DNA of 49,962 nucleotides from Williamsia sp. 1138 (GTDB taxonomy: Bacteria; Actinomycetota; Actinomycetes; Mycobacteriales; Mycobacteriaceae), in assembly GCF_002095435.2 (NCBI RefSeq), contig NZ_MJEJ02000020.1, positions 1-49,962 on the forward strand, given 5' to 3'. Under the pieces are notes generated by a model, which did no database searches, was not told the origin of the DNA, and saw only the letters and a list, made by a program, of their open reading frames with translations. This document shows positions 1-7,361 of this stretch, in pieces. The stretch's first letter is position 1. Every line of letters begins with the position of its first letter. The position numbers and the translations under genes are program-made.

Positions 1-33
1 AGGCCGAACAGGCCGAACAATCGAAAAACCCAC

Positions 34-50
34 ACCTGTCTCAGACAGGT
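34..50. repeat. Short perfect hairpin, 7-bp arms
   Basis: ACCTGTC and GACAGGT are separated by TCA, giving a 17-base palindrome just after a tandem 9-mer (AGGCCGAAC twice, bases 1-18). It could be an operator or the terminator of a gene left of the window. It has no T-run, so its function is undecided. Confidence 0.4.
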
Positions 51-140
51 TGACAACTTCCGTCGAACGTGTGCAAATGACTGAACGGTGTGCATTTGTC
101 GGCCGTCTGGGACGTGACAGGAGGAAAACGGACAGTCTCT

Positions 141-146
141 TAGACT
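141..146 (+). promoter_or_regulatory. -10 box TAGACT of a probably leaderless promoter
   Basis: TAGACT ends six bases before the ATG at 153, the spacing expected of a leaderless actinobacterial mRNA. The box also lies in a small inverted repeat (CAGTCT, CTT, AGACTG). A GGAGG-like stretch at 120-125 is too far upstream to serve as a ribosome binding site. No clear -35 is visible. Confidence 0.45.
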
Positions 147-152
147 GGCCGC

Positions 153-776
153 ATGGCACCGGATCACGCTGACGACCACATTCGGGTGGGAAATTCAGAA
201 CGCGAGCGCGCGATTGCTCTGCTCAATGACGCGTTTTCTGGCGGCTATCTAGAGATCGTCGAGTTCGAAGATCGCTCCGAGGCGGTGTACGCAGCGAAGA
301 CGCGAGGTGATCTGCGCGTGGTGCTCGAGCACTTGCCTGTGGCTGGGCACCTGTTCCCAGATTCGCCGGTGGTCGCAGCAGCATTGCCCGCCCAAGCGCC
401 TGTCGTACCGGCGGGACCGGTCCAGTTCAACGCAGAGTGGGAGACGGTCCGACGCAAAGGTGTCTGGTCGGTGCCACCCAACATTCTGGTCACGGGGTCG
501 ATGGGCACCATAGACCTCGATTTCACCAACGCGACCCTGCCCGGGCCATTGGTCAACGTGCAGCTGCAGGTGTCGACGAGCACGGTGAAGCTGCGTGTCG
601 GTGCCGATCAAGAGATCCGGTACTCGGAACTCGACAAGTCGGGGTGGTCGAGCATCAAGGACAAGGGTGGACCGCCGGTTCGGCCGGGTGGGTCGGTCAT
701 CAACGTGAGCGGGTCCATCTCGGCGATGACCGGCGTGACGATCAAACGATCCGCAGCGCCGGCATCGCAGTTCTGA
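153..776 (+). CDS. DUF1707 (SHOCT-like) domain protein
   Basis: This 207-residue protein starts with the short DUF1707 module (about residues 10-60: a conserved RERA-LLNDAF-GY-E--EF-DR pattern ending DLRVVLEHLP). The module is common in actinobacteria, often at the N-terminus of otherwise unrelated proteins, and its biochemical role is unknown. The remaining 140 residues are beta-rich (for example GTIDLDFTNA and LVNVQLQVSTST) and resemble the beta-roll tail seen behind many DUF1707 modules. No membrane segment or signal peptide is visible. The ATG at 153 is chosen because a -10-like TAGACT lies six bases upstream. The gene is convergent with the sigma factor gene, 16 bases away. The domain call is firm; the function is unknown. 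Confidence 0.8.
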   Translation: MAPDHADDHIRVGNSERERAIALLNDAFSGGYLEIVEFEDRSEAVYAAKTRGDLRVVLEHLPVAGHLFPDSPVVAAALPAQAPVVPAGPVQFNAEWETVRRKGVWSVPPNILVTGSMGTIDLDFTNATLPGPLVNVQLQVSTSTVKLRVGADQEIRYSELDKSGWSSIKDKGGPPVRPGGSVINVSGSISAMTGVTIKRSAAPASQF

Positions 777-792
777 CGGGCCGTGGCCGGGG

Positions 793-1371
793 TCAGACCT
801 CGGAGCGCATCTGCGTCCGCAACCGCAGGACCCCGTCGCGCAGCCGCGTCTTGAGGGCCGGGACGAGAATGTTCAGATGCTTGGCGGCCTCGCGCTGGGT
901 GAGGTCGGCGAAGTAGACGAGGTTGATGCTCTGGCGCTGCCGATGTGTGAGGGCGCTGAGATGGCGCATGAGTCGCTGATATTCATCGCGCAGCAGGACC
1001 GGTTCGTCGGCACTCGCGGCGTCGACATCGCAGGAGATCATCGCCAGCAGAGCGGTCTTGCGGCGCAGTCTTTCTTCGGACCGGACGCGGTCGACCGCGC
1101 GACGATGACAGAGCATCATCAGCCAGGAGAGCGGCTTGCCCAATTCGGGCCGATAGGTATCGGCTTTCATCCAGATTTCGAGGTAAACCTCTTGAAGAGT
1201 TTCCTCGGCGTAGCCGACGTCGCGAACGACTTTGTATATCAACGCGAATAGTCTCGAGCGCGTTGCGTCATGGAGTTCGCGGAACGCCTCGGCGTCCTTA
1301 TCTGCCACTCGCGCAAGCAAATTTGCGAAGTCGACTGGCGTGTCCCGGTCATGGTCTGACTCCGCGGTCAT
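793..1371 (-). CDS. sigK: ECF RNA polymerase sigma factor, SigK-like
   Basis: This 192-residue protein has the standard two-domain ECF layout. Region 2 (about residues 15-95) includes the RDVGYAEETLQEVYLEIW and HRRAVDRVRSEER motifs. Region 4 (about 130-190) carries the helix-turn-helix DLTQREAAKHLNILVPALKTR. Length and motifs match the SigK group of mycobacteria, which is normally held inactive by the membrane anti-sigma factor RskA. No anti-sigma gene is next to it here: the neighbours are a DUF1707 protein and a tiny zinc-ribbon protein. A TATAGT box five bases before the ATG suggests a leaderless transcript. Assignment to the ECF family is firm; the SigK subgroup is by resemblance only. 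Confidence 0.85.
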   Translation of the reverse strand: MTAESDHDRDTPVDFANLLARVADKDAEAFRELHDATRSRLFALIYKVVRDVGYAEETLQEVYLEIWMKADTYRPELGKPLSWLMMLCHRRAVDRVRSEERLRRKTALLAMISCDVDAASADEPVLLRDEYQRLMRHLSALTHRQRQSINLVYFADLTQREAAKHLNILVPALKTRLRDGVLRLRTQMRSEV

Positions 1372-1452
1372 ACTCCACTATAGGATGCTGCGCGACATTT
1401 GTTACACGTCGCCGGGAATTGCCGAACGTAAGTTCACTTATATTATTGTTGC

Positions 1453-1617
1453 TTAGTTTTGGTAACTTCTGCATTGGGGATTGACGCAGTGGGGTTGGGA
1501 CTTGGTCTTGTGGATTTCCCCGCCGAAGGTGCGGAATTCTTTGACCTCGACCTCCATGGATCGGCCGCAGTCCTCGCAGTGATGAATGACGTGCTTGCTG
1601 TATGTCTTGGTAGCCAT
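1453..1617 (-). CDS. Small zinc-ribbon-like protein, 54 residues
   Basis: An intact reading frame on the minus strand encodes 54 residues beginning MATKTYSKHVIHHCEDCG. Two Cys pairs are present, C14/C17 (HCEDCG) and C44/C49 (HCVNPQC), as in a small treble-clef or zinc-ribbon fold. Third codon positions are rich in G/C, as in its neighbours. Upstream, a TGGACG box, 18 bases, and TATCGT five bases before the ATG form a plausible leaderless promoter, and a CRP-like palindrome lies on it. I do not recognise the family. It could be an RNA-, DNA- or protein-binding regulator. It stands alone between the sigma factor gene and the divergent PfpI-like gene. Confidence 0.6.
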   Translation of the reverse strand: MATKTYSKHVIHHCEDCGRSMEVEVKEFRTFGGEIHKTKSQPHCVNPQCRSYQN

Positions 1618-1632
1618 ATCTCACGATAGGTC

Positions 1633-1648
1633 TGTGACCCAGGTCACG
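1633..1648. promoter_or_regulatory. CRP/GlxR-type palindrome
   Basis: TGTGACCCAGGTCACG matches the CRP/GlxR consensus TGTGA-N6-TCACA at nine of ten positions and contains a perfect GTGACC/GGTCAC palindrome. It lies in the divergent gap between the zinc-ribbon gene (start 1617) and the PfpI-like gene (start 1748) and overlaps the presumed -35 of the former. A cAMP-dependent regulator of the Mycobacteriales Crp/GlxR type could bind here. Confidence 0.55.
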
Positions 1649-1747
1649 TCCAGGGTTCCGGTCCGGCTGCCGCCGAATCGTGCCACGTGGTCCGGCGCCG
1701 CCCCCGCGAGGCGTTTCGTGAGCATCGGGGGCGGGTATTCGCGCCGC

Positions 1748-2308
1748 ATGGCAAATGAACTCCAAGGGCAGCGGATTGCGTTTCTCGTCGCGACCGAAGG
1801 TGTCGAGCAGATCGAGCTCACCGATCCGTGGGCAGCGATCGAAAAAGCAGGGGGGACACCGACGCTGGTGTCGACCGAGACCGGCGAAATACAGGCGTTC
1901 GATCACCTCGACAAGGCCGACACCTTTCCGGTCGATGCGGTGGTCGCTGATGTGCCCGCCGCAGACTTCGACGCTCTGGTCCTTCCCGGTGGCGTGGCGA
2001 ACCCGGACAATCTGCGGACCGACCAGGCAGCGGTCAAGTTCATCGCGGACTTCTTCACGGAGGGCAAACCGGTGGCGGCCATCTGCCACGCGCCCTGGAC
2101 ACTCGTCGAGGCCGACGTGGTGTCAGGTCGTACCCTGACGTCGTTCCCGAGTGTGCGAACCGACATCACCAACGCCGGTGGCACGTGGACCGATCATGAA
2201 GTGGTGGTGTGTGCAGACGGCCCCAACACGCTGATCACGAGCCGCAACCCCGGGGATCTGCCGGCATTCTGCTCGACATTGGTCACGCAGTTCGCCGCCG
2301 AGAAGTAG
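1748..2308 (+). CDS. PfpI/DJ-1 family (type 1 glutamine amidotransferase-like) protein
   Basis: The protein has 186 residues from ATG 1748; the reading frame is open further upstream but MANELQGQRIAFLVATEG is the typical N-terminus of the family. The flavodoxin-like PfpI domain spans almost the whole chain, with the LVLPGG strand-turn (DALVLPGGVANPDNLR) and the nucleophile elbow AICHAPW, whose Cys is the conserved reactive residue. Members include intracellular proteases, deglycases and chaperones, so the exact activity cannot be read. It is transcribed away from the zinc-ribbon gene, with a CRP-like site in the gap, and precedes a short-chain dehydrogenase gene in the same direction. Confidence 0.88.
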   Translation: MANELQGQRIAFLVATEGVEQIELTDPWAAIEKAGGTPTLVSTETGEIQAFDHLDKADTFPVDAVVADVPAADFDALVLPGGVANPDNLRTDQAAVKFIADFFTEGKPVAAICHAPWTLVEADVVSGRTLTSFPSVRTDITNAGGTWTDHEVVVCADGPNTLITSRNPGDLPAFCSTLVTQFAAEK

Positions 2309-2363
2309 CGCCTGCCTACGGGTAGGCCACCACGGTAGAAGGCGTGTGCCAAGGTGGTCACTC

Positions 2364-3224
2364 ATGACGACCGCCCGCCGCCTCACAGCTCGCATTGCGC
2401 ACTTCGGCCTCGACCGGCCGATCTCGCTGAACGATCTGCCGTTTTCTGCGACGCCCGAAAGGATCGACGCCAAGAAGATTCTCTTGACGGGTGCGTCCTC
2501 CGGGGTCGGGGAGGCCGCTGCGCTGGCGCTCGCCGCGCAGGGGGCAGAGCTGATCCTCGTCGCGCGAGGTGCCGAGGAATTGACGCGGGTTCGCGACACC
2601 ATCGTCGCCCGGGGAGGCGCGGCCACCGCGCATACTGCCGACTTGGCCGATGAGGGCGACGTCGAACGGCTGGTCGCGACGGTGCTGGAGAACCACGGGA
2701 CGCCGGATGTGCTCATCAACAACGCCGGCCGCTCGATCCGGCGATCCGCGATCGATTCCGTCGACAGGCTGCACGACTACCGCCGGACGATGGCCGTCAA
2801 CTACTTCGGCCCGGTTGGACTCATGCTCGGCTTCTTACCGGGTATGAAGCTGCGTGGCAGTGGGCACATCGTCAACGTCTCCACCTGGGGTGTGCCTGCA
2901 GGCACCATGCCGAAATTCTCGGCGTACGCCGGGTCGAAGGCGGCGCTGAGCATCGTCGGTCGCAGCATCGGCCTCGAACTCGGTGCTGCGGGCATAGCGG
3001 TGAGCACGATCTACTTCCCGTTGATCCGGACCCCGATGATCGCGCCGACCGCCGAGTACAACACGCTGCCCGCGCTCACCGCCGAGCAAGCCGCGCGCTG
3101 GATCACGCACGCCGTCCACCATCGCCCCGAGGAACTGATGCCCCGGTACGCACGAATATTGCAGCGGGTGGCGGCGATCCGTGCGGCGGGCGCCGGAGTC
3201 GTGCTCGGTCGGCTCCCGACCTGA
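2364..3224 (+). CDS. Short-chain dehydrogenase/reductase
   Basis: This is a classical SDR of 286 residues from ATG 2364; a GTG six codons upstream is possible but less likely. It shows the Rossmann glycine motif TGASSGVG, the NNAG motif, and the active-site Tyr-Lys pair in SAYAGSKAA with an upstream Ser (VNVSTWG). The chain extends about 40 residues before the nucleotide-binding motif, as in actinobacterial SDRs linked to lipid metabolism. The C-terminal tail is helical and basic, which could allow membrane contact. Substrate is unknown. The Lon-N domain gene follows 50 bases downstream. Confidence 0.85.
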   Translation: MTTARRLTARIAHFGLDRPISLNDLPFSATPERIDAKKILLTGASSGVGEAAALALAAQGAELILVARGAEELTRVRDTIVARGGAATAHTADLADEGDVERLVATVLENHGTPDVLINNAGRSIRRSAIDSVDRLHDYRRTMAVNYFGPVGLMLGFLPGMKLRGSGHIVNVSTWGVPAGTMPKFSAYAGSKAALSIVGRSIGLELGAAGIAVSTIYFPLIRTPMIAPTAEYNTLPALTAEQAARWITHAVHHRPEELMPRYARILQRVAAIRAAGAGVVLGRLPT

Positions 3225-3274
3225 CCCTGCCGGGCGGGTGGTTGGGTTCGGACCCGGACGGGCATGCTGGAGCC

Positions 3275-3910
3275 ATGAGCGCACATCCGATGTTTCCGCT
3301 CGGGATGACGTTGCTTCCCGGCGAACCGCTGAGCCTGCAGATCTTCGAGCCCAGGTATGTTCAGATGCTCGCGGACTGCACCGCCGACACCGGTCACAAC
3401 TCGTTCGGAGTCGTGCTGATCTCCCGCGGCCGGGAAACGGGTGGCGGCGAGGAACGGGTCGACGTCGGCACGCTCGCGCAGATCGAAGAATGCAGTCCGA
3501 GTCCGGACGGCAGGTTCCACCTGACCTGTGTGGGGACCGACAGATTCCGCGTCCGATCCTGGCTACCCGACGATCCATATCCGCAGGCCGAGATCGAGCT
3601 GTGGCCCAGCACCGATCCGATCACTGTGCCCGGTGCGCTCAACCCGGTCGTCGCACGGCTCGGGCAACTCGCCGCCACCCTGGACAGGGTGCGCGGCATC
3701 GAGGTTGGCGATCGGCTCACCGAACCGCTGGAAGCCGACGAACCGCTGGACGCAAAGGTGTACGGCACCGCGGTGCGACTGGGTCTCGGACCCGCCGACC
3801 GCCAGAAGATCCTCTCTGCCCCGGGCACCCGTGCCCGTATCGACGCACTGGCACAGGCTCTCGACGACTTGATAGCCGTCATCGAATTCTCGGGGCTGCC
3901 GAGCGATTAG
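3275..3910 (+). CDS. LON peptidase N-terminal (substrate-binding) domain protein
   Basis: The 211 residues begin MSAHPMFPLGMTLLPGEPLSL and continue with FEPRYVQML, the signature of the Lon N-terminal (PUA-like) domain. The AAA+ and Ser-Lys protease parts of Lon are absent, so this is a stand-alone substrate-recognition domain, as found in many actinobacteria. The role is uncertain, possibly protein quality control or an adaptor. Start 3275 is preferred because the homologous sequence begins there; the frame is open 33 bases further upstream. It is convergent with the DUF4190-like gene. Confidence 0.85.
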   Translation: MSAHPMFPLGMTLLPGEPLSLQIFEPRYVQMLADCTADTGHNSFGVVLISRGRETGGGEERVDVGTLAQIEECSPSPDGRFHLTCVGTDRFRVRSWLPDDPYPQAEIELWPSTDPITVPGALNPVVARLGQLAATLDRVRGIEVGDRLTEPLEADEPLDAKVYGTAVRLGLGPADRQKILSAPGTRARIDALAQALDDLIAVIEFSGLPSD

Positions 3911-3986
3911 AAGGTTCCGAGATGTTGTGAGGGGAACACGGAGGGACCGGACGCAGCATCGGCGCACGATCGCCCCGGCCCGCTGA

Positions 3987-4487
3987 TCAGGTAGAAGACG
4001 ACGCGGCTGCGGCGACGAAGATGATCGCGAACAGGACGATTCCGATGACCCACATCGCAACGGCGACCCAGCCGATGATCTTGCCTGCCTGCGCCATCCC
4101 TCGACCGTCCTGCCGGCCGCCGGACGCATCGATCTCCGCAATCGCCTTGTTGCCGAAGATGATCGCGGGAATCGCGCCGAGACCGCAGATCACGAACGCG
4201 CCGATACCGCACACCAGCGCGATGATGGCGTTCGAGTTGGTCTCGGAGACGGGTGCGCCGTACGCCCCGTAGGCGGGCTGCTGGTATCCGCCGGGTTGCC
4301 CGTACGCGGGTGGCTGGTACCCGGGTTGATAGCCGCCCTGTTGGTTGCCGTAGTCGTAGTTGGTGGGCGCGAACCCGGGGTCGGCCGGCGGCGGGCCGGA
4401 CGCACTCTGGTCATCGCCGCTCGAATCGCGCTTGCGCAGCGGGTCGTTTGACGGTGGATCGTACGGCGGAGGGTAAGTCACGGCCAT
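3987..4487 (-). CDS. DUF4190-like membrane protein with Pro/Tyr/Gln-rich N-terminus
   Basis: The protein has 166 residues. The first 80 are a low-complexity cytoplasmic tail of Pro, Tyr, Gly and Gln repeats (PGYQPPAYGQPGGYQQPAYG). Two hydrophobic segments follow, NAIIALVCGIGAFVICGLGA and IIGWVAVAMWVIGIVLFAI, with the short loop FGNKAIAEIDASGGR typical of DUF4190. A GAAAGGTG ribosome binding site precedes ATG 4487. The family is common in actinobacteria, often near division or secretion genes, and its function is not known. It follows the lipoprotein gene on the same strand, 83 bases downstream. Confidence 0.8.
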   Translation of the reverse strand: MAVTYPPPYDPPSNDPLRKRDSSGDDQSASGPPPADPGFAPTNYDYGNQQGGYQPGYQPPAYGQPGGYQQPAYGAYGAPVSETNSNAIIALVCGIGAFVICGLGAIPAIIFGNKAIAEIDASGGRQDGRGMAQAGKIIGWVAVAMWVIGIVLFAIIFVAAAASSST

Positions 4488-4570
4488 CACCTTTCGAGAG
4501 TGCAGATACCGGACAGGTGGTGGGAAACAATGCCCTGTGGCCGGCTCGTCTGCCGAGCAGTCTATCGGCC

Positions 4571-5251
4571 CTACCGACCCGACGTGGTGATCGTCGGCTC
4601 CGCGCCGTCGATGAGTGCGGCAGGAGCGGGGTCGGCACCGGATATCGCGCGATACTTGCCGTCCCGCAGCGCAAAACCGTTGTCCGAACGCGTGTTGAGG
4701 CAGTAGAGACCGGAGAAGTCGCTCAGGCACTGGAATGTGCCCACCGAGATGGTCGAGCCGAACGGCAATACTGATCCGCGGGTCCACACCCACGGGGTGT
4801 CCGCACAGGTTCCCTGAGAGGCCGTGTCGGTCAGCACCACGTAACCGGCCTCCCATGTGCAGTAGTCGCGGGTCTGCGCCGGCGTGCCCGCCACATCGCA
4901 CGCCAGCGTCGGGACGTCGCGCTGCACCGTCGAACAGTTCACGGCCGCGTCCGGGGTGGAGAAGTGGAACTCAGAGGTGTCCTCGAGGCGGCCGCCCTCG
5001 AGCGCGGCCTCGTGGAAGTCGCTGTTGTTGACCCGGGCGGCGGTACTGATCGCGGTTGCAAGCGTCAGTCCGTCCGATCGGTTCGCCGTCGTGCTCCGCG
5101 TGGTGGTCGTGGTGGTCACCGATGTTTCGGTCGACAACTCGTCGACGGGAGGGATGTCTCTGGTGCTCGGTCCGTCCTGGGGGAAGCAGCCCGCGAGCAC
5201 CGCTGCGGCCGCCCCCGCCGCAGCCACCATGCCGATCGTTCTTGTCCACAT
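4571..5251 (-). CDS. Secreted lipoprotein of unknown function
   Basis: The 226 residues start with a type II signal sequence, [13 protein letters not shown] followed by AAAAVLAGC, in which the lipobox Cys would be acylated. A Thr/Ser-rich linker ([10 protein letters not shown]) comes next. The exported domain has about eight Cys residues (for example VNCSTV, LACDV, DYCTW, GTCADT, FQCLSD, LYCLN), suggesting several disulfides. I do not recognise the fold; Cys-rich actinobacterial lipoproteins of this kind are usually annotated as hypothetical. The start at 5251 puts the lipobox at a normal distance. It is divergent from trhO with only 19 bases between the start codons. Confidence 0.75.
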   Translation of the reverse strand: MWTRTIGMVAAAGAAAAVLAGCFPQDGPSTRDIPPVDELSTETSVTTTTTTRSTTANRSDGLTLATAISTAARVNNSDFHEAALEGGRLEDTSEFHFSTPDAAVNCSTVQRDVPTLACDVAGTPAQTRDYCTWEAGYVVLTDTASQGTCADTPWVWTRGSVLPFGSTISVGTFQCLSDFSGLYCLNTRSDNGFALRDGKYRAISGADPAPAALIDGAEPTITTSGR

Positions 5252-5270
5252 GTTCAGTACCCTTACCCCT

Positions 5271-6128
5271 GTGTCGACACCCAAGATTGTGCTTTTCTAT
5301 GTCTTCACGCCGCTGGCCGACCCCGAAGCAATCCGGCTATGGCAGCAAACATTATGCGAAGCGGCCGGGGTCACGGGTCGGATCATCATCTCCGAGCACG
5401 GAATCAACAGCACCGTCGGCGGCGACATCAAGGCCGTCAAACGATATGTACGGGGGACACGCGCGTATGCCGCGTTCTCCGGCGCCGACATCAAGTGGTC
5501 AGACGGCGTGGGTGATGACTTCCCGCGTCTGAGCGTCAAGGTTCGATCTGAGATCGTCACATTCGGTGCGCCCGACGAGCTGCATGTGGATTCAGGTGGT
5601 GTGGTCGGGGGCGGAACCCACCTGAGCCCGGAGTCGCTGCATGAACTGGTGGCCGACCGCGGCGATGACGTCGTCTTCTTCGACGGGCGCAACGCCATCG
5701 AGGCTCAGATCGGACGGTTCCGTGACGCCGTTGTCCCACCGACCGAGACCACCCGCGACTTCGTGGAGCTGATCGATCGCGGCGACTACGACCATCTCAA
5801 AGACAAGCCCGTGGTCACCTACTGCACCGGTGGAGTGCGGTGCGAGGTGCTCTCGGTTCTGATGCGCAATCGCGGCTTCACCGAGGTCTACCAACTCGAC
5901 GGCGGCATCGTTCGGTACGGCGAGCAGTACGGCGACGACGGGTTGTGGGACGGTTCGCTCTACGTCTTCGACAAACGGATGAGCGTCGACTTCACCGACC
6001 ACGCCAAGGTTGTCGGCACGTGCACCAGGTGCGGGAACCCGACGAAGAACGTGGCGAACTACCCGGACGCAAACGGTCGCGAACTGGTGGTGGTCTGCCC
6101 CGATTGCCTCGCGGATCAGGTGTCGTGA
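5271..6128 (+). CDS. trhO: tRNA uridine(34) hydroxylase, rhodanese family
   Basis: The family hydroxylates U34 of certain tRNAs with O2, the first step of 5-methoxyuridine or cmo5U synthesis in bacteria. The 285-residue protein has the N-terminal acylphosphatase-like part (about 5-95), then a rhodanese domain (about 115-220) with the catalytic loop [12 protein letters not shown] (Cys185). A C-terminal zinc ribbon follows (C251, C254, C276, C279: CTRCGNP and VCPDC). GTG 5271 is chosen because homologues begin close to [16 protein letters not shown] box seven bases upstream would give a leaderless message. The stop overlaps the start of the CobW-like gene by four bases (GTGA), so the two are coupled. 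Confidence 0.9.
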   Translation: MSTPKIVLFYVFTPLADPEAIRLWQQTLCEAAGVTGRIIISEHGINSTVGGDIKAVKRYVRGTRAYAAFSGADIKWSDGVGDDFPRLSVKVRSEIVTFGAPDELHVDSGGVVGGGTHLSPESLHELVADRGDDVVFFDGRNAIEAQIGRFRDAVVPPTETTRDFVELIDRGDYDHLKDKPVVTYCTGGVRCEVLSVLMRNRGFTEVYQLDGGIVRYGEQYGDDGLWDGSLYVFDKRMSVDFTDHAKVVGTCTRCGNPTKNVANYPDANGRELVVVCPDCLADQVS

Positions 6129-7138
6129 AGCGAATACCTGTTGTGATCGTGGCCGGCTTCCTCGGTGCCGGCAAGACGACGATGCTGAATCATCTGCTGC
6201 GAACACGGTCTGGTCTGCGGATCGGAGTGGTGGTCAACGACTTCGGGGCGGTCAACATCGACGCCATGCTCGTCGCCGGCCAGGTGGACGGCGCGGTGTC
6301 GCTCGGCAACGGGTGCATGTGCTGCACCGTCGACGACGACGGTCTCGACGCCACCTTCGCCTCCCTCGTCACACCCCGCGCCGGTCTCGACCTCATCGTC
6401 GTCGAGGCCAGCGGTCTCGCCGAGCCGCGCAATTTGATCCGCATGGTCGCCGGCAGCGACAACCCGCGCATCGAGTACGGAGGGTTGCTCTACCTGGTCG
6501 ACGCGCGCAACTACGCCGAGACGAGAGAGCAGCATCCACGGATCGATCAGCACATCGCACTCGCCGACCTCGTCGTCCTGAACAAGACCGACCTCACCGG
6601 CGCCGACGAGGTGGAGCACGCGCGAATGCTGATCCGAGAGGCCAACGCCGGCGCGCCGATCATCACCACACGAGATGCGGTGGTCGACCTCGCGCTGCTC
6701 GCCGACCTGGAGTCCGCACAACGCGACGACGACGGCGCGCCGCGACAGCTCGGCCTCGACGAACTCCTCGCCGACGACGACCACTGCGGGCACCTGCACC
6801 ACGACTACCAATCAGTCAGCTTCGTCGAACCCGGAGCGATGAATCCCAGAGCGTTGGCAGCGTTCCTCGAGCAGCCGCCGACCGGAGTGTTCCGGGTCAA
6901 GGGATTCGTCCACTTCGAGGTGGCCCGGCACCGTCGCAAGTACGTGGTGCACTCCGTCGGGAGTTACGTCAGCGTGCACACCCGGCCCTGGGACCCGCAG
7001 GAATCCCGCCGCACCGAACTGGTCGTCATCGGCGCCGGGATCGACGAAGCGCAGGTGCGAGCCGCCCTCGAAAAAGCTCGCGCCGACGATGCCGTGGACG
7101 CCCAGTCGATGCTGAGTATCACGAGGTACGTGCGGTAG
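6125..7138 (+). CDS. CobW/COG0523 family metal-chaperone GTPase
   Basis: The protein has 337 residues starting GTG 6125, overlapping trhO by four bases. The G3E GTPase domain shows Walker [10 protein letters not shown] (11-19), the metal-binding CMCC (64-67, in GNGCMCCTV), a Walker B region [12 protein letters not shown] and the base-specificity motif NKTD. A His-rich stretch ([11 protein letters not shown]) separates it from the C-terminal CobW_C domain (residues 235-335). COG0523 proteins insert Zn, Co or Fe into client enzymes or act in zinc starvation. The coupling to trhO, which carries a zinc-ribbon-like site, invites the idea that TrhO is a client, but that is inference. No Zur site was identified upstream. 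Confidence 0.87.
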   Translation: MKRIPVVIVAGFLGAGKTTMLNHLLRTRSGLRIGVVVNDFGAVNIDAMLVAGQVDGAVSLGNGCMCCTVDDDGLDATFASLVTPRAGLDLIVVEASGLAEPRNLIRMVAGSDNPRIEYGGLLYLVDARNYAETREQHPRIDQHIALADLVVLNKTDLTGADEVEHARMLIREANAGAPIITTRDAVVDLALLADLESAQRDDDGAPRQLGLDELLADDDHCGHLHHDYQSVSFVEPGAMNPRALAAFLEQPPTGVFRVKGFVHFEVARHRRKYVVHSVGSYVSVHTRPWDPQESRRTELVVIGAGIDEAQVRAALEKARADDAVDAQSMLSITRYVR

Positions 7139-7205
7139 GGGGTCTCGGCTCGCTGTGCCGAAACTGTCAGAGGGTACCGACGTCTGAGGGGCCCGTCATC
7201 GTCGT

Positions 7206-7230
7206 GGGACGCACGATTGTGCATCGTCCC
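7206..7230. terminator. Hairpin after the trhO-cobW unit
   Basis: GGGACG and CGTCCC enclose an inner GCAC-GATT-GTGC hairpin. GTCGT and ACGAC outside them could extend the stem. The position, 68 bases after the CobW stop and before the amidase gene, fits an actinobacterial terminator without a U-tract. Confidence 0.5.
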
Positions 7231-7330
7231 GATCACGACCCCACAACGGTTTGTCGACCGCAGGCCCAGCATTTCCCAAAAGTCTCAACTACTGCTTCAC
7301 TGTTACTGAAGTGAATATTGTGACTGATGT

Positions 7331-7346
7331 TGCGCCTGTTGGCGCA
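7331..7346 (+). promoter_or_regulatory. Hairpin in the amidase 5' leader
   Basis: TGCGCC, TGTT and GGCGCA form a strong six-pair hairpin ending six bases before the ribosome binding site GAAAGGA (about 7350-7356). A -10-like TATTGT at 7316-7321 would start the mRNA just upstream, leaving the hairpin near the 5' end, where it could affect mRNA stability or translation. The rest of the 223-base gap before the start holds the terminator above and no recognisable riboswitch. Confidence 0.4.
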
Positions 7347-7361
7347 CCCGAAAGGAACACC

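Noticed and set aside
1586-1747. Upstream extension of the PfpI-like gene (54 extra codons)
   Set aside because: It would run through the zinc-ribbon gene start and the CRP-like site, and homologues start at MANELQGQ.
7231-7361. Possible riboswitch upstream of the amidase gene
   Set aside because: The stretch has small hairpins but none of the conserved blocks I know for c-di-AMP or other classes, and the likely mRNA leader is only about 35 bases.
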